The notes beneath the pieces were generated by a model that did no database searches, was not told the DNA's origin, and saw nothing but the letters and a program-made list of their open reading frames with translations. Positions 12,703-23,971 of a stretch of 64,000 nt of DNA are shown one piece after another; the first letter of the stretch is position 1, and each line of letters begins with the position of its first letter. The stretch lies in assembly GCF_041956535.1 (NCBI RefSeq), contig NW_027192196.1:390921-454920 (forward strand). Reading direction: 5' to 3'. A program made the translations under genes and the position numbers. The stretch comes from Calcarisporiella thermophila CBS 279.70. Taxonomy: Eukaryota; Calcarisporiellomycota.

Positions 12703-14367
12703 TTATGAGTTTATTCGCTCCACGATGAACTGTAGCCCCATCGCCGGATCTCTCAATAAAGCCTCTAGAGAGCATTCATCTACTGCATTTATCCCAGGGA
12801 CTTCTCCTAAATCCATCCCTCCCAAGCTAGCTACAGTCTCGACTCCTATTAGCCCCCCATTTTTGATGATGTTCTCTTCGACATAGTCTTCCTCTTGTTT
12901 GTGGAAACTCTGTACATGACGTTCTAAATCATAGTTCCGCGCGAATCGATACTCACACCCTTCCACGGTGCATGCCAGCCGCCGCTCTTCTTCATAGCCT
13001 TCTCCCGTCACCCACTCTGCAGCAGTAGTTTCACGTTTGCGCTTGCGCGAACGCTCGGCTAATTCATGGACCCGACGATGACGGACAAGTAGATGCTTAT
13101 GAGCAAATGTGCTATCGCATCCGGGAACTTTACAAGCATAGGGGCGGATGTTCTTGTGAGAAGTGCGAATATGTACATTGAGAGATTTTTTCTGCGATAA
13201 AAACAGAAAGGGGAATGTACAGTTAGCCCTTCTCGGAGTTAGAGTGTAAAAAAAAGTCTGACTTACGCTTAAAAACTTTTTCTCGCATCCCTCCCATGTG
13301 CATTGAATCTGCACACGATTGGGATCGTGGGTCTTCAGGTGTTGTCTCAGCGAGCTCTTTCGCTCAAACCGCTTACCGCAAGTTTTGCACACATTGGCGT
13401 GCGATGCGCGAAGATGCTCTTGTAACTGGGACCACTTTGGGAAGGATTCGTCGCAGCTTTCATGCCCACAGTGATACTTGATTTCATCTGGGGTCAAAGT
13501 AGCCTGTTAGTCAGGACTCTAAAGTGGTGGAAAAAAAAACCAGAGGGTGTATTACTATTGTGCACTCGCTGGTGTTTTCTTAATTTTGTCGAAGTAGGAA
13601 AGCTCTGCGTACAGCCTTCATGCTCACAAACATATGGCTTTTTCCCAGTGTGTTCACACATATGCCGTCGTAGCTGATTATGTTTTGCAAATGCTGCTTC
13701 ACAGTTTTCCCACGAACACTAACACACACAGAAGTCTATGAATTAGCAAAGTATCTTCAACATGAGGCTGCCAACGTCGTCTTACAGTGTATGGCTTTGG
13801 AGTCTTGTGGACGAGAAGATGACGATTTAAATGCTGACGAGTGTAGAAGGATTTAGAACAGTCGGGCTCGGTGCACTTGAATGTTTTGCCGTTCTCTGGA
13901 TCGTGTGTGCGAGCGTGGGCGGAGAGATGGGTAGAACGACGATAGGATTTGCCACACCCAGGAACAGGGCACACATATGGTCTCTAATAAGATAAAAGGC
14001 CGTGTTAGCATGGTACATACGTATGAAAATAAAAGAGGCGGTGTTATTTCCCCACCTCTCCAGTGTGAGTTCTTTCATGCTCCAATAGTTTGCAAGGTTT
14101 TTTGTAGGCCTTTTGACAGCCCTCGTAGGTGCATTTATAGGGACGAATATCATCGCGCAGCGTAGAAGCATCCGGAGAAGATTGCTTTTCGTCGTCCATC
14201 TCACCATTCTCGCTGAGCTCACTGTCGCTAGCTACCTTGCCCATCGCCCCTAAGTCATTGGCTAGATTATTGCCATTGGTTTGGGCAACCGTTTGGAATA
14301 GGCTACTATCATCGACAGGATTTGGCAACTCTCCGGTGAGAATATCCGGCGTACAAGCAACTAGCAT
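12703..14367 (-). CDS. Transcription factor IIIA, nine C2H2 zinc fingers
   Basis: TFIIIA binds the internal control region of 5S rRNA genes and recruits TFIIIC and RNA polymerase III. Five exons (14056-14367, 13786-13983, 13556-13718, 13267-13487, 12703-13191) give 460 residues. After an acidic N-terminus, tandem fingers run CTYEGCQKAY, CPVPGCGKSY, CTEPDCSKSFY, CSWENCEAAF, CEHEGCTQSF, CGHESCDESF, CKTCGKRF, CTWEGCEKKF and CKVPGCDSTF. After a basic linker (ERSRKRKR), another C2H2 unit (CTVEGCEYRF...HVQSFH) comes before an acidic tail. That makes nine plus one separated finger, the layout of yeast Tfc2 and S. pombe Sfc2. The two-base linkers between close fingers (TGEKPY-like) are present. Confidence 0.9.
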
Positions 14368-14635
14368 AGCCGGTCTCTTTGCTAAACAAAAATAATCAAG
14401 ATGATGGTGATGGAAATGACAGAATGGGTTTACAGGTTAAACCGATAAGGTGGCCAACTTTTTTCGAAAAAAAAATTGTGACTGCAATTTTTGTTGACCT
14501 TTAAAAACGTCATGAAGACAGGTGGCTTTGGCACCTGGTGGCGATGAGCTCCAGCTCTCTCACACTACTCCATAATTCCTTCTGCCTTCCCATCTTAGAA
14601 TATACGATAAAAAGAATAATATAGCACAAAATAAA

Positions 14636-16173
14636 ATGGGATTTACTTCTCCTCTACCCTCAGATCTAGCAGGTCATCTCTTATTAGTTTTCTGGCTTGT
14701 CCATTGTTGCGCATGACTCTAATATGCATTTTGTTCTAAAAATAGGCGAATGTAAAAAGGCTGCCAAGATCCTGAACAGCTTCATCGGTATGTAAACCAG
14801 ATCCCTTTCCACGCCAGTGGAATCCAATCACTTAAGTATTCTGGGGCTAATTACGCGGTCATTTCTGACATTGGTCCACGTAGATCCGTTAGCGGCGGTC
14901 GGACCCGATAAAATGATTCCGCCCAATATCATAGCCAATGCCAAGGGGCTAGCTATCTTCACGGTAGTGAAGGCCGGTTTTTTGTTTTCTGGACGAGCAG
15001 GTTCAGGGCTAGTGGTAGCACGCCTGGCAGATGGCGGATGGTCAGCACCCTCATGCATCGGGGTTGCGGGAATGGGGGTTGGAGGGCAAATTGGTGCTGA
15101 GTAAGTCTGCCTATTCTCATTTTTGCTCGCTTCAGCATGAAGTATCCGACCGAAACTTACTCCTCCATTTGGATAGAATCACCGATTTTGTGTGCATTTT
15201 GAACACCAAGGATGCGGTCAAGACATTTTCCCAGGTGGGCAACGTCACGCTTGGAGGGAACATTAGCGTTGCGGCGGGTCCCATCGGACGGCAGGGCGAG
15301 GTTGCCGGTTCGACCAATCTCAGAAATATCGCGGCCATCTACTCCTATAGCAAAACGAAGGGCTTATTCGGTAGGTGACGCGCATTCTCGTTCTTCCTAA
15401 GCCTAATGACGAACTAACGAGAGGGTTGGTTAGCTGGTGCGTCCATAGAAGGCTCGATCATAGCCACGAGGGGAGATGCTAATGAGAAGTTCTACGGCCG
15501 TAAGGTGACCCCGAGCGAACTTCTCAGCGGCTCGGTTGCCCCCCCTCCTCAAGCCGATCCCCTGTATCGCGCGCTGAACGCGCGGGTAAATCGCACGGGA
15601 GTTCCCTCAGCTCCTGCGGGTGGCCCCACGGGGAGCATGTACAATTCGACGCCCGTGTATGGTGAGGATGCAAGCGAATGGGCCGGCCAGACTCGGCGGA
15701 CTTCGTCCACAGGGCCTTCCGCCGCGCCGGCTGTCAGCCGTCCCCCCTTCTCTCCCTATTCCCAGCCGCCCCCCTCCTATTCGTCGTCGACCACGAACCC
15801 GCCCAATGCATTTGAGAAGCGCACCTATCCTGCGCCCGCGCGGGCCCAGGCACCCCCTCCTCGTCCCCCCCCTCCCCCACGTCGCCCCAAGGAGCCGACC
15901 GCGGTAGCACTCTACGACTTTGCGGGCGAACAGCCGGGCGATTTACCCTTCCATCAGGGCGACATCATTGTCATCACGCGGCGCACCGAAAGCCAAAATG
16001 ATTGGTGGGAGGGGCGCTGCAACGGCAAGGAAGGAAGTGTAAGTATCCGTTCGAGCTTCGCCTAATTTTTTTTCCCACGATTATATCAATTGAGTTCAAG
16101 CTGAGCTTTTTTTTAACCCCCTCTCCTTCATGCCTAGTTTCCTGCAAATTACTGCAGAGTGGACCCTCAATAG
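14636..16173 (+). CDS. Ysc84/Lsb3-type SYLF-SH3 actin patch protein
   Basis: Six exons (14636-14672, 14746-14787, 14884-15100, 15177-15370, 15434-16038, 16138-16173) give 376 residues. The first exon codes for 12 residues and the last for 11. The N-terminal SYLF domain has MGFTSPLPS, ECKKAAKILNSFI, IPPNIIANAKGLAIFTVVKAG, FSGRAGSGLVVAR, GNVTLGGNISVAAGPIGR and FYGRKVTP. A Pro-rich linker follows (PPPPRRPKEP), then a C-terminal SH3 domain with ALYDFAGEQPGDLPF and NDWWEGRCNGKEGSFPANY. Yeast Ysc84/Lsb3 bind phosphoinositides, actin and Las17 in endocytosis. The divergent partner upstream is TFIIIA. Confidence 0.92.
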
Positions 16174-17954
16174 TATAGTCAATAACAATATCAATGAAAA
16201 AGGTAATAACTTGAGCGGCATATTACGCAATGCTTCCGGTGCTTATGCTTTGGTTTTTTTTCCTTCCTTCTATGCCAATGGAACGTGTCCAGCATCATGG
16301 CATGAGAGAGGGGAGAGATATGGGAATTTCTGTTCTACAAGATCTTGAGCAATTACCTTTTTCAACGCTTTTAATTTCCGGTTTATCTATCTATCTATAT
16401 ATATATGTTATTACCAATCCCTTTACTGTTTTTGCATAAAGAAACTTTCTGCGCCCCCCCATCTTGTAACAACGTTTTTTCCACGTTTTAAGGCACTCTA
16501 GTTCCCTCGACTCTTAATTCGTAAACTTGCAAACTCACCCCAAATCAGTTTGTGTTGACATTACTGTCCAAGCCCAGCATTATTGGATCCGCTGTGGTGA
16601 GATCGAATTAAGACTGAGAGGGCGGAAATGAACCTTGTAGGATTAGGCAAGAGGAGCTGATGTGTGACTGAGCAATTTGTCACTAATAGCGTGATGATGG
16701 CGAAATTGTAAGCAAATTATGTGAGAGAAGGACGGGGAGGGAAGGGTCGAAGGCGGAAGGGAAGGGCGCAAGGGAGCATTGGCTGCGGAGGCTGGCTGCG
16801 GGAGGCGCTACGGCCAGGGCTGCTCACAAAGCGCTTCCGCCGGGCGAGCAAACTCTAGGATGGGCTGGGAGGGGGAGGCGAGATTCGTCTTGGTGGAACC
16901 ACATCAACCACGCAAAAAGTACGCAAACAATCCTTGGTGGACTTTGAAAGCGTCTTATCATCAACCTTGTCACTTTGCGACACAGAGCACGGCGGTGTCA
17001 CGCTGTGGAACGCGCGGGCGGTGGATGCTTTGGGATGGCCCAATGTCATGGAGGAGCTATGCAGCATCGGCGGTGGGACCAGCAGGAATCCAGGAAGGTG
17101 CAGCTCCCTTATTCATGTGCGCTGCCGATTCCTTCACGCGCTTTTTGTGCACAAGAGCCACGACAGCGTCGGTGCACATTAACAAGTCATTAGCCGCCGA
17201 GCCCGTCGCAGCCCGCGGCCGCACCCGAGCCCGAGCACCAGTTCCAATTGCGGGAGGAGGGGGTGTCCGGCCATTTCAAGCCGGCATTTAAGCTTCCCCC
17301 CGAGTGACAGATGGTGAGAAAATACAGGGGGAGCATCGAATCTTGTCTGTGTGCGAAAAAACAGAGATCGGGCGGCGGCTGGCTGGGCCTGAGTCGAATC
17401 CGCCTTATCTAAGCCAGGCCCTCGAGCGGAATTCGGACTGGCAAAAGAGGATTTGGAGGAGGGATTTAAGGTTCCCATTAGGGTTTTTGGTTTTTTTGTG
17501 CGCTGGCCATGGCCTTCAGAGCTGGAGGGAGAAAGTATGAAGGAAGAGAGCCAAAACCTTCTTTCCCCTCCCTCAGTCGCCCGCTCTCTTCCCTTATTTA
17601 TCCTTTCCTCCACCCCTTCCCCCCCCCCCCTGCCCGCGGCTCTCCTGCTTGGCCCCCGCCTGCCCAAATCCCCGCCGCAGTATACCAGCCCCTGGTTCAT
17701 GGCCATCCGGCCCCGCGCATTTTGATAGCCATCTCGGTTCTGCCGATTGATCCGCCGCCGCTATTCCCCCCCCCCCTGCATCTTGCTGCCCTCGCTGGGA
17801 TGTGCGTGATATAGTCGACACACCGATTAGCACAACTGCTCGTTAGGGACGATGTCGGCTGATCTCTCTAAATTATTTTAGCTTATACACTGTAAAACCA
17901 CTCGCATATAGCCTATCTTCTTAATATTATTTTCGGGAGCCGCGGCATAATACC
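16174..17954. other. 1.8 kb gene-free region upstream of the Zn cluster gene
   Basis: Low stop density comes from G+C richness: several 60-170 codon open frames on both strands overlap here (for example 16779-17291 plus, 17179-17706 minus), but their composition is low-complexity Ser/Pro/Arg/Gly and none looks like a known protein. Small CTAT/TA repeats lie at 16385-16405, and poly-C runs occur at 17619-17632 and 17768-17777. I read this as a long promoter and 5' leader for the regulator at 17955. A short intron-bearing gene cannot be excluded. Confidence 0.5.
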
Positions 17955-20900
17955 ATGTACGGAGTGCTCGATGATTTAGAAAATCGCCAAAAGCGGCTGA
18001 AGGTCGGGCGCGCGTGCCAACCTTGTCGTCTTAAAAAGATCAAATGTGACGGGGTGAGTCGTGGCCCATCGCCTCTGCAATGCGATGCCGGATTTTGTTA
18101 ACTCACCGCCGCTCTTTCTTTTCCCCTCCCCCCCCCCCGGTTAGCTCCATCCTTGCATGCAATGCAAAGCACGTGGCAGGACCTGCTCTTACGGGAGAGA
18201 CAGCCATGCCGTGCCCCAACCCCTACAATACATGGACGCGGGGGAGAAGGGATGGCGCTACGAATCCCTGGTCGAATCCTTGTCGCCAAGAGATAGCAGC
18301 TCGGCCCTCAAGCGCTTCAACCATCACCTCGCCTTATCACCATACGCACAGCAAGATCCCTCCTGCAGTCCCAACCCTGCTCCCCCCATTGCCGTCCCCG
18401 ACAATGACAATATGTACGTTGGCGGAGGGTGGCGTTACCCGAGCACGCGTCCGCCCGTGGAGAATAAATACCGGCTCACGGCTTCTCATGAATTATCGAC
18501 TAACAAGATGGTCCAATCCTTTCAGAGCATCTACGAGAAAATCACGCTCGGGATCGCACGCTTTGGAACCGTGGTGGAGGCCAAGGCGGAATCCCATCCC
18601 CCCGGCCTAACCCACCCACCCGAACTCCCGCCACCCCTGGTCCAGGAGAAGTTGATCGAGATTTACTTCGGCTCGCATCGCTACGAGTTTCTGCCGATCA
18701 TCCACAAGCACCTATTCCTTCAGCAGCTCCGAGGGCCAGCCTCAGGCCCCATCTCACCCCTACTCCTCAACATCCTGTTCGCACACGCGGTCAAACAGGC
18801 CGACCCGGACGTGTGCACGACCCCGTCGATTGCGTTTTTCCGGAGAGCTCAGGGTCTCCTTGGCGACTTCCTTGACGAGTCGCGTGTCAGCACGGTGCAG
18901 GCACTCTTGCTGATGGCCCTCTACGAGGACGGACACGTGCCCGCGAGAAAACGCGCTTTTCAAGCTTGGACCTATTCTGGCATGGCATGCAGGATGGCCT
19001 ACGATCTGAATCTTCATTGCGATGGCGAGGAGGGGGAGATGTCGCGCGCCGAGCGTGAACAGCGACGGCGCGTGTTCTGGGGTTGCTTTGTCGTCGACAA
19101 ACTGATTGGCGTCGCGACCGACAAACCTAGCATCATCCACCCGGCGTCCATTCTCGTGCCAACCCCCGTTTGTGACCCCGAGAGTGACGAGCGGGAGCGC
19201 CAGGTCGTGCAAGACTTTTACCACCTCTTGAGACTGGTGGAGATTCGAACTCAGGTCGCCGACTTTGTGCGTTCCACCGTGGTGTCCGACGATCCCGAAT
19301 TCGAGAACCGGGTCTCGTTTCTCGAACAGCAGCTGAACGACTGGCTAACAAGGCTACCCGAGCATCTGCGGTATACCGTCAACATGTTCATCCCTCCCCC
19401 GCCCGGGATCCGCCCGACGTCCCCGCGTGTAGCCTGTATGTTTTGCAAGCTTGAGTGCACTGGCGCTCCCGAAAGGATGGGCTCCAATGCTAACCCGCCT
19501 CTCTACCCTCTCCCCTCCCTCTTATAGACCTACACTTGCTTTTCCACTCCACTGCCATCGCCCTCTTCCAACCCTATCTCTACTCCTCTAATCGTACGCA
19601 GGACCAGCGCTGCAGCGTCCTCGCCGGAAACGTCGTTCGAATAGGCTCCTACCTTGAGGATTTTCCTCGACTCACCGTCTTCCTGCACGGCTCCGTCATC
19701 CTTGTCACGGTACGCGCCTGCATTTCGCATGCTATCAACCATCTGTCGAGCGACCAACTGATTGCAGGCTCGTCGCTCCACATGCTTTTTTCAGGCACCA
19801 AGATGATCCAGCGATTGTCCCAGAATCATAATTTTATCGCGCCTGAGGATGGAGAGAGTATGGTGAAGCTGACCGACCCGTTGATCCAGGTTGGTAGTGG
19901 GATACATTTACATATGCCTTCGGGGCCATTTTCCTACACGAATATGAAACCTAACCTGGGACCTCTCTTCTAGGCGATAAACGAAGTGTTCTATGCTAAT
20001 GGGGCGCCCCCTCCATGCCCGCTTCCAACTTCTTCTGCTCCCTTATCCTCCCAAACCACGCATGCCTCTGGCCCTTCGCACCTCCAGCCCTCCGGCCATT
20101 TTTCCGAGCGTACCGATGTCCGGCTCTCCCCCTCTGGTCCGCAGAGCGGATCTGCTGGGGGCCCCAGAGACACCGCCGAGGACAAAGAGAGGCGAGAACT
20201 GCACCCTTGGAAACCCCTGCCCGCCGATAAGCGGGGATGTAGCGAGGAGCTGATGCTAATGATGGACTCGACGGAGTCGGCGGAAATGATTCGAAATAAT
20301 TTCAAGGTGGAGTACTCCGCGGCGGGTGGCACGCTTTCAGGCCCGGTGTCCGAAGCCGAGGGACGAGAGTATGGGATGAACCTCTACTCAATAGATCCCC
20401 CACCTCCGTCGTCCTTCGTCGGGGAACGGGCCTTCGCGTCTCAGCCTCCTCGGAAAGCACCCTCCAGCGATTCCCAGCCGGCCCCGGCGCCCACGATGTC
20501 CTTCGTCCGGTACCCAACGGAAGGGTTCATCCATAACGATCCGATGGGCGGCTATCCATGCGAGGCTGCGAACTCCTCCCGCATCAACCCCGGAGCCCAC
20601 CCCATTGCCCCGGACGAAATGGGGCAGCAACTCGCGAGCCACCCCCCACCCTCTAGCTCCGCCGATCTAGACACCCTAGGCCCATTCTTGGTGCAGGTGA
20701 ACGAGTTCAATGAGATTGAATTTTCAGAGGCGGCCTCCGCGGAGGAAGGGCTGGCTACTCCTTCGCCGCACGATATGACCGATTTTCACCCCTCTCCATC
20801 TAGACACAGCCTGCATCTTCATCCCCCGCCCCCGATCCATCCCCAGGTCTCCGCCGGCGCCATATCACCCGGCAAGGTCCAGCGCTCCTCGGCCCCCTAC

Positions 20901-21206
20901 CACCATCCCGTGTCCTCCAAACACTTCCACCCCTACTCTCCCCGGCCCTCCTCGTCACGAGAGACCCTCTACCGACACCAAAAGTCAATATCATTGTCTT
21001 CCCTGCCCACCCTCCACTCCCCCTCCTCCTCGATACCAAGTGCAAAGAGCGTGAACGGACCGAGAGAGCCCAGGAGAGCTTTAGCAAGTCCTCACCCGGG
21101 CGAGCTCCCGGTTGCCCTCACCGCCTCTGTCCCCTCCACCAACGGCTCGCTGACCCCGGTGCCCCTGGCCACCTCACTACCGTTACCGGCCGAAATATCC
21201 AAATAA
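17955..21206 (+). CDS. Zn(2)Cys(6) binuclear cluster transcription factor with fungal-specific TF domain
   Basis: Four exons (17955-18053, 18145-19435, 19528-19889, 19974-21206) give 994 residues. The cluster is at residues 22-51 with spacing C-x2-C-x6-C-x5-C-x2-C-x6-C (ACQPCRLKKIKCDG then HPCMQCKARGRTC); an intron splits it. The fungal-specific domain follows with YFGSHRYEFLPIIHKHLFL, TVQALLLMALYEDG, WTYSGMACRMAYDLNLHC and RRVFWGCFVVDKLIGVATD, then HLLFHSTAIALFQPYLY. The last 400 residues are Ser/Pro/His-rich with no fold. Such proteins bind CGG-containing sites and switch metabolic or efflux genes. No close family name is supported. Exons are long and G+C-rich compared with other genes here. 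Confidence 0.9.
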
Positions 21207-21932
21207 TTCCCCTCCCCCCTCCTAAACCTTCCCCCTCTTCCTCCTCCCCACCGCCTCCGGAGCTATTTATTTACTCTGAATCTCCATTCTTATATACTTT
21301 TTTTTATAGCTGTTGTAATGTTGATCTCATCTGAATATTGTTGGAAACTGTATGGATGTACAACAATTAAACTGATTACCTCCCCTATTTCCTTAGGAAA
21401 AAAATGTATATATCTTGTTTTTATCCTTTGTTTTCGTTTTTTTTTTATCTCTTCCCCTTGTCCTTCTTGATCTTACATTGCTCCTTTTTAAATTTGTTTT
21501 TACCTTCTTATGCTTCCTCCTCAAATTTCAATGATGACACAAATAAAAGGGATCACATCTTCCTCCATCAGGATTGAGTCCTGCGTTTGCCAAGGCTGAA
21601 CCACAATAAATATATGTGTATATTATAGATTCCAGGTGGGAGGAGAAAAGAATAAACAATAGACAAAATCCAGTGAAATAAAGAGAGTTTGTATATATAT
21701 TGTGTTTTGTTTCAGTCATTTGGGAGAACTAAAAGACAAGCGGACATGGATTTCTTTACAACATAAACAAACAGAAGAAATAGAGGTGACATGTTAGGGT
21801 GCAATGGTGTGAGAGTAGAGAAGAAAAAAAAAATATTATGTGACGCTAAAGCATAGGAGCGGTTTTCGAGGGAAAAAAAAGTGGTAAAATTTATGATGTG
21901 TAGAAGGGAGGGCAGAGTGAAGGCGAGACGCA
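21207..21932. other. convergent 3' region between the Zn cluster gene and the Cys-rich membrane gene
   Basis: Pyrimidine-rich 3' leader after 21206 followed by AT-rich sequence; the frames at 21528-21719 and 21712-21933 on the minus strand are short and featureless. No gene seen. Confidence 0.5.
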
Positions 21933-23141
21933 TTAGTCACGACTGCCACCGCCGCCCAAGAAGGAGCTGGGTGGTCTCATTGAATTCCGCGATGGAGGCT
22001 GCTGCTGCTGCTGCTGCTGTTGTTGTTGTAGCTGCTGTTCCTGCTGGGGGTTCAGAACCATGGAGGCCGTCTGCCGTCCCACGCCGACCGAGGGCTCGAC
22101 CTCGTTCATGAGAGCATAGGAAAACCGTGCACTGGCGGGTCTGCTTGTCCCGGGGGAGGAGGTTCTCGACTCCGCGGGGGGATTCAGGGCAAACGAGTTG
22201 AGTGACAATGACGAATAGTTCTTGCTCGCCCGGAACGAGGCACTCATGGGCGAGTTTGGAGTGGAAAGGGTGATGTTGCCCTCGGCGGTTCCCGGGAGCA
22301 TGGCGGCTTGTCGGAACGCCTCCTGCTCCTCGAAGAAGCGCGCTCGCTTGGCCCGGAGAGTTCTCCGGTGGTGGCGGTGCAGCACCCAGAGCAGAAGAAG
22401 GGTCAGCATCACAAAGGCAAACACGGCCACCCCGATGGTGGCATACACCCAGGTGGGAACCTCTCTGAACGAATCCGGCGGCTTGTCGCAGAAGCCCATG
22501 TCGTTGCAGGCCCCCGAGGTGCACTCTCTGTCCTGCTCGCACCGCGAGCCAAGGGGATTTGCCTGGATACAAGTCTGGCTGCCCATATCGCAGAAAGTCC
22601 CCAGCCCACAGTTGTCTCGGATGATTTTCTGGATGATGCTGTGCTCGCCGTCGTATCCCGCACGGCGATACTCCGTAATGTCGACCACGCACGGCTGTCC
22701 AAGCGTCTTGACCTTCAGCTCACAGATCTGATTAAGACAGATCCCGTGCTGTCCCTCGCATTCGTCGTCGCGGGAGGGCTCACACGACGAATTCAAGGGC
22801 TTCAACGGCATGCACTTCAGATTATTATCGGGACAGTAGCTGACGTTCTGAGGGCAGCGCACGGGGAGGGGGATGGCATTGTTCCATCCGGGAAGATAGT
22901 CCTGATTGGAACAGCCTCGGTAAACGCACGTCTTGTTCGAAGGATCGCACGCAAGCATGATGTTGTCGCAGCTATCTTGATAGCGGTGCGTGGGGGTGTA
23001 CACCGGGGAGGGGTCGCATGCCTCACCCCACGCCTTCGCACTTACAAGGGTTGGGAGGAAGAAGAGGGCGATAAGGATGCAGAGCCATGTGAGGAGGGAA
23101 GTGTCCAAGGTCCTATGGAGGGGCTGGAACCGTCGAGCCAT
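21933..23141 (-). CDS. Cysteine-rich type I membrane protein, unknown function
   Basis: Single exon, 402 residues from the ATG at 23141. A signal peptide (LTWLCILIALFFLPTLVSA, cut near KAWGE) leads a cysteine-rich ectodomain with about 20 Cys and N-glycosylation sites (NVS, NSS), including EPSRDDECEGQHGICLNQIC and CGLGTFCDMGSQTCIQ. One membrane helix (VYATIGVAVFAFVMLTLLLL) leads to a 150 residue cytosolic tail that is Ser/Pro-rich and carries a run of about a dozen Gln near its end. The Cys spacing recalls small EGF/Dickkopf-like modules of fungal wall-sensing or receptor proteins, but I recognise no named family. The intron-less layout is unusual here. Confidence 0.75.
   Translation of the reverse strand: MARRFQPLHRTLDTSLLTWLCILIALFFLPTLVSAKAWGEACDPSPVYTPTHRYQDSCDNIMLACDPSNKTCVYRGCSNQDYLPGWNNAIPLPVRCPQNVSYCPDNNLKCMPLKPLNSSCEPSRDDECEGQHGICLNQICELKVKTLGQPCVVDITEYRRAGYDGEHSIIQKIIRDNCGLGTFCDMGSQTCIQANPLGSRCEQDRECTSGACNDMGFCDKPPDSFREVPTWVYATIGVAVFAFVMLTLLLLWVLHRHHRRTLRAKRARFFEEQEAFRQAAMLPGTAEGNITLSTPNSPMSASFRASKNYSSLSLNSFALNPPAESRTSSPGTSRPASARFSYALMNEVEPSVGVGRQTASMVLNPQQEQQLQQQQQQQQQQPPSRNSMRPPSSFLGGGGSRD
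21998..22046 (-). repeat. CAG trinucleotide repeat coding for polyglutamine
   Basis: On the plus strand CTG/TTG triplets run from 21998 to about 22046 with a few interruptions; read on the minus strand they give the Gln run in the cytosolic tail of the Cys-rich membrane protein. The length could vary between strains. Confidence 0.85.
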
Positions 23142-23971
23142 GTCGTGTGGAACCCCGTAGAAATACACAATAATTTAGAGAGATGGAGGGATGCAGAGAT
23201 GTAGAGAGGGCTAGATGCAGCTCAGGATGATAATCTTGGAAATCCTGGGCTGAAGCGCAATCGGATTGAAGAGTCGAAATAGACTGGCGCAGAGAAAGTG
23301 GGTAAACACCCCTTCCCATATTTTTTTCTATTTCTGGTGTGAAGACTGTGTGCCGGCTGATTGGCCGATCCTCAATTCATTAACTCGAGTTGCACAAATC
23401 GAATCGAGACGATAAAAATAACAGTCCCACCCAAGTATTTCCGGAATAGCATGGCGCGGCCAAATAGGCGAGAAGGAAGTCTGTAGAGAGCAGCTGCGCG
23501 CGCTGGGGAGCGCTTAGCATAATGGGTGGGGGAGGGGAGGGATCGCCTGCATCTCTGCAACTGTGTGTCATGGTCTCCTTGGCCGGCTGGGGATGAGCTG
23601 CAGCACCAGGGCAGACAGCTTTTTCCTTTTTTTTTGCACGTTGCTTAATAATACCGGAAAACAAATAATTGCGCAATGAATAACAGCAATTAAATATGCA
23701 TCAAATGGAAAATAAAGATATTGACATTTCGAGAGCAAGGTTTGGCAACTAGTAAGAAAGGCGATACCGGCTTGAAGGATTCATAAAAAAAAATCTGGTC
23801 CCTGCTTGCATCCAAACAATCCAATATGAAAAGGCTTCTCGAAATAGAAAGAGTAATAGTTGCACGGCATAAATTACCAGACTCTAGTTTTTTTTTTTTC
23901 TCTGCTCCTTCTAGGCAGTCCCCACCACGACTTCCTGGACTCGCGTCGCAACTCCCCGTCTCTTGCTCGTG
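23142..23971. other. divergent promoter region, Cys-rich membrane gene and DeSI gene
   Basis: About 830 bases with no convincing gene. The minus-strand frames at 23372-23676 lack protein character. The sequence turns from G+C-rich (before 23.6 kb) to AT-rich here, at the edge of the compositional block. Confidence 0.5.

Noticed and set aside
16779-17291. 170-codon open frame
   Set aside because: The composition is low-complexity and overlapping frames exist on both strands because the region is G+C-rich. No family or splice structure.
17380-17400. tRNA T-arm-like gagtcgaatcc
   Set aside because: No acceptor stem, anticodon arm or D arm around it. Similar TTCGAA matches at 8868 and 19242 also failed.
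22308-23204. 298-codon plus-strand frame
   Set aside because: Antisense shadow of the Cys-rich membrane protein, whose signal peptide and cysteines fit a real protein.
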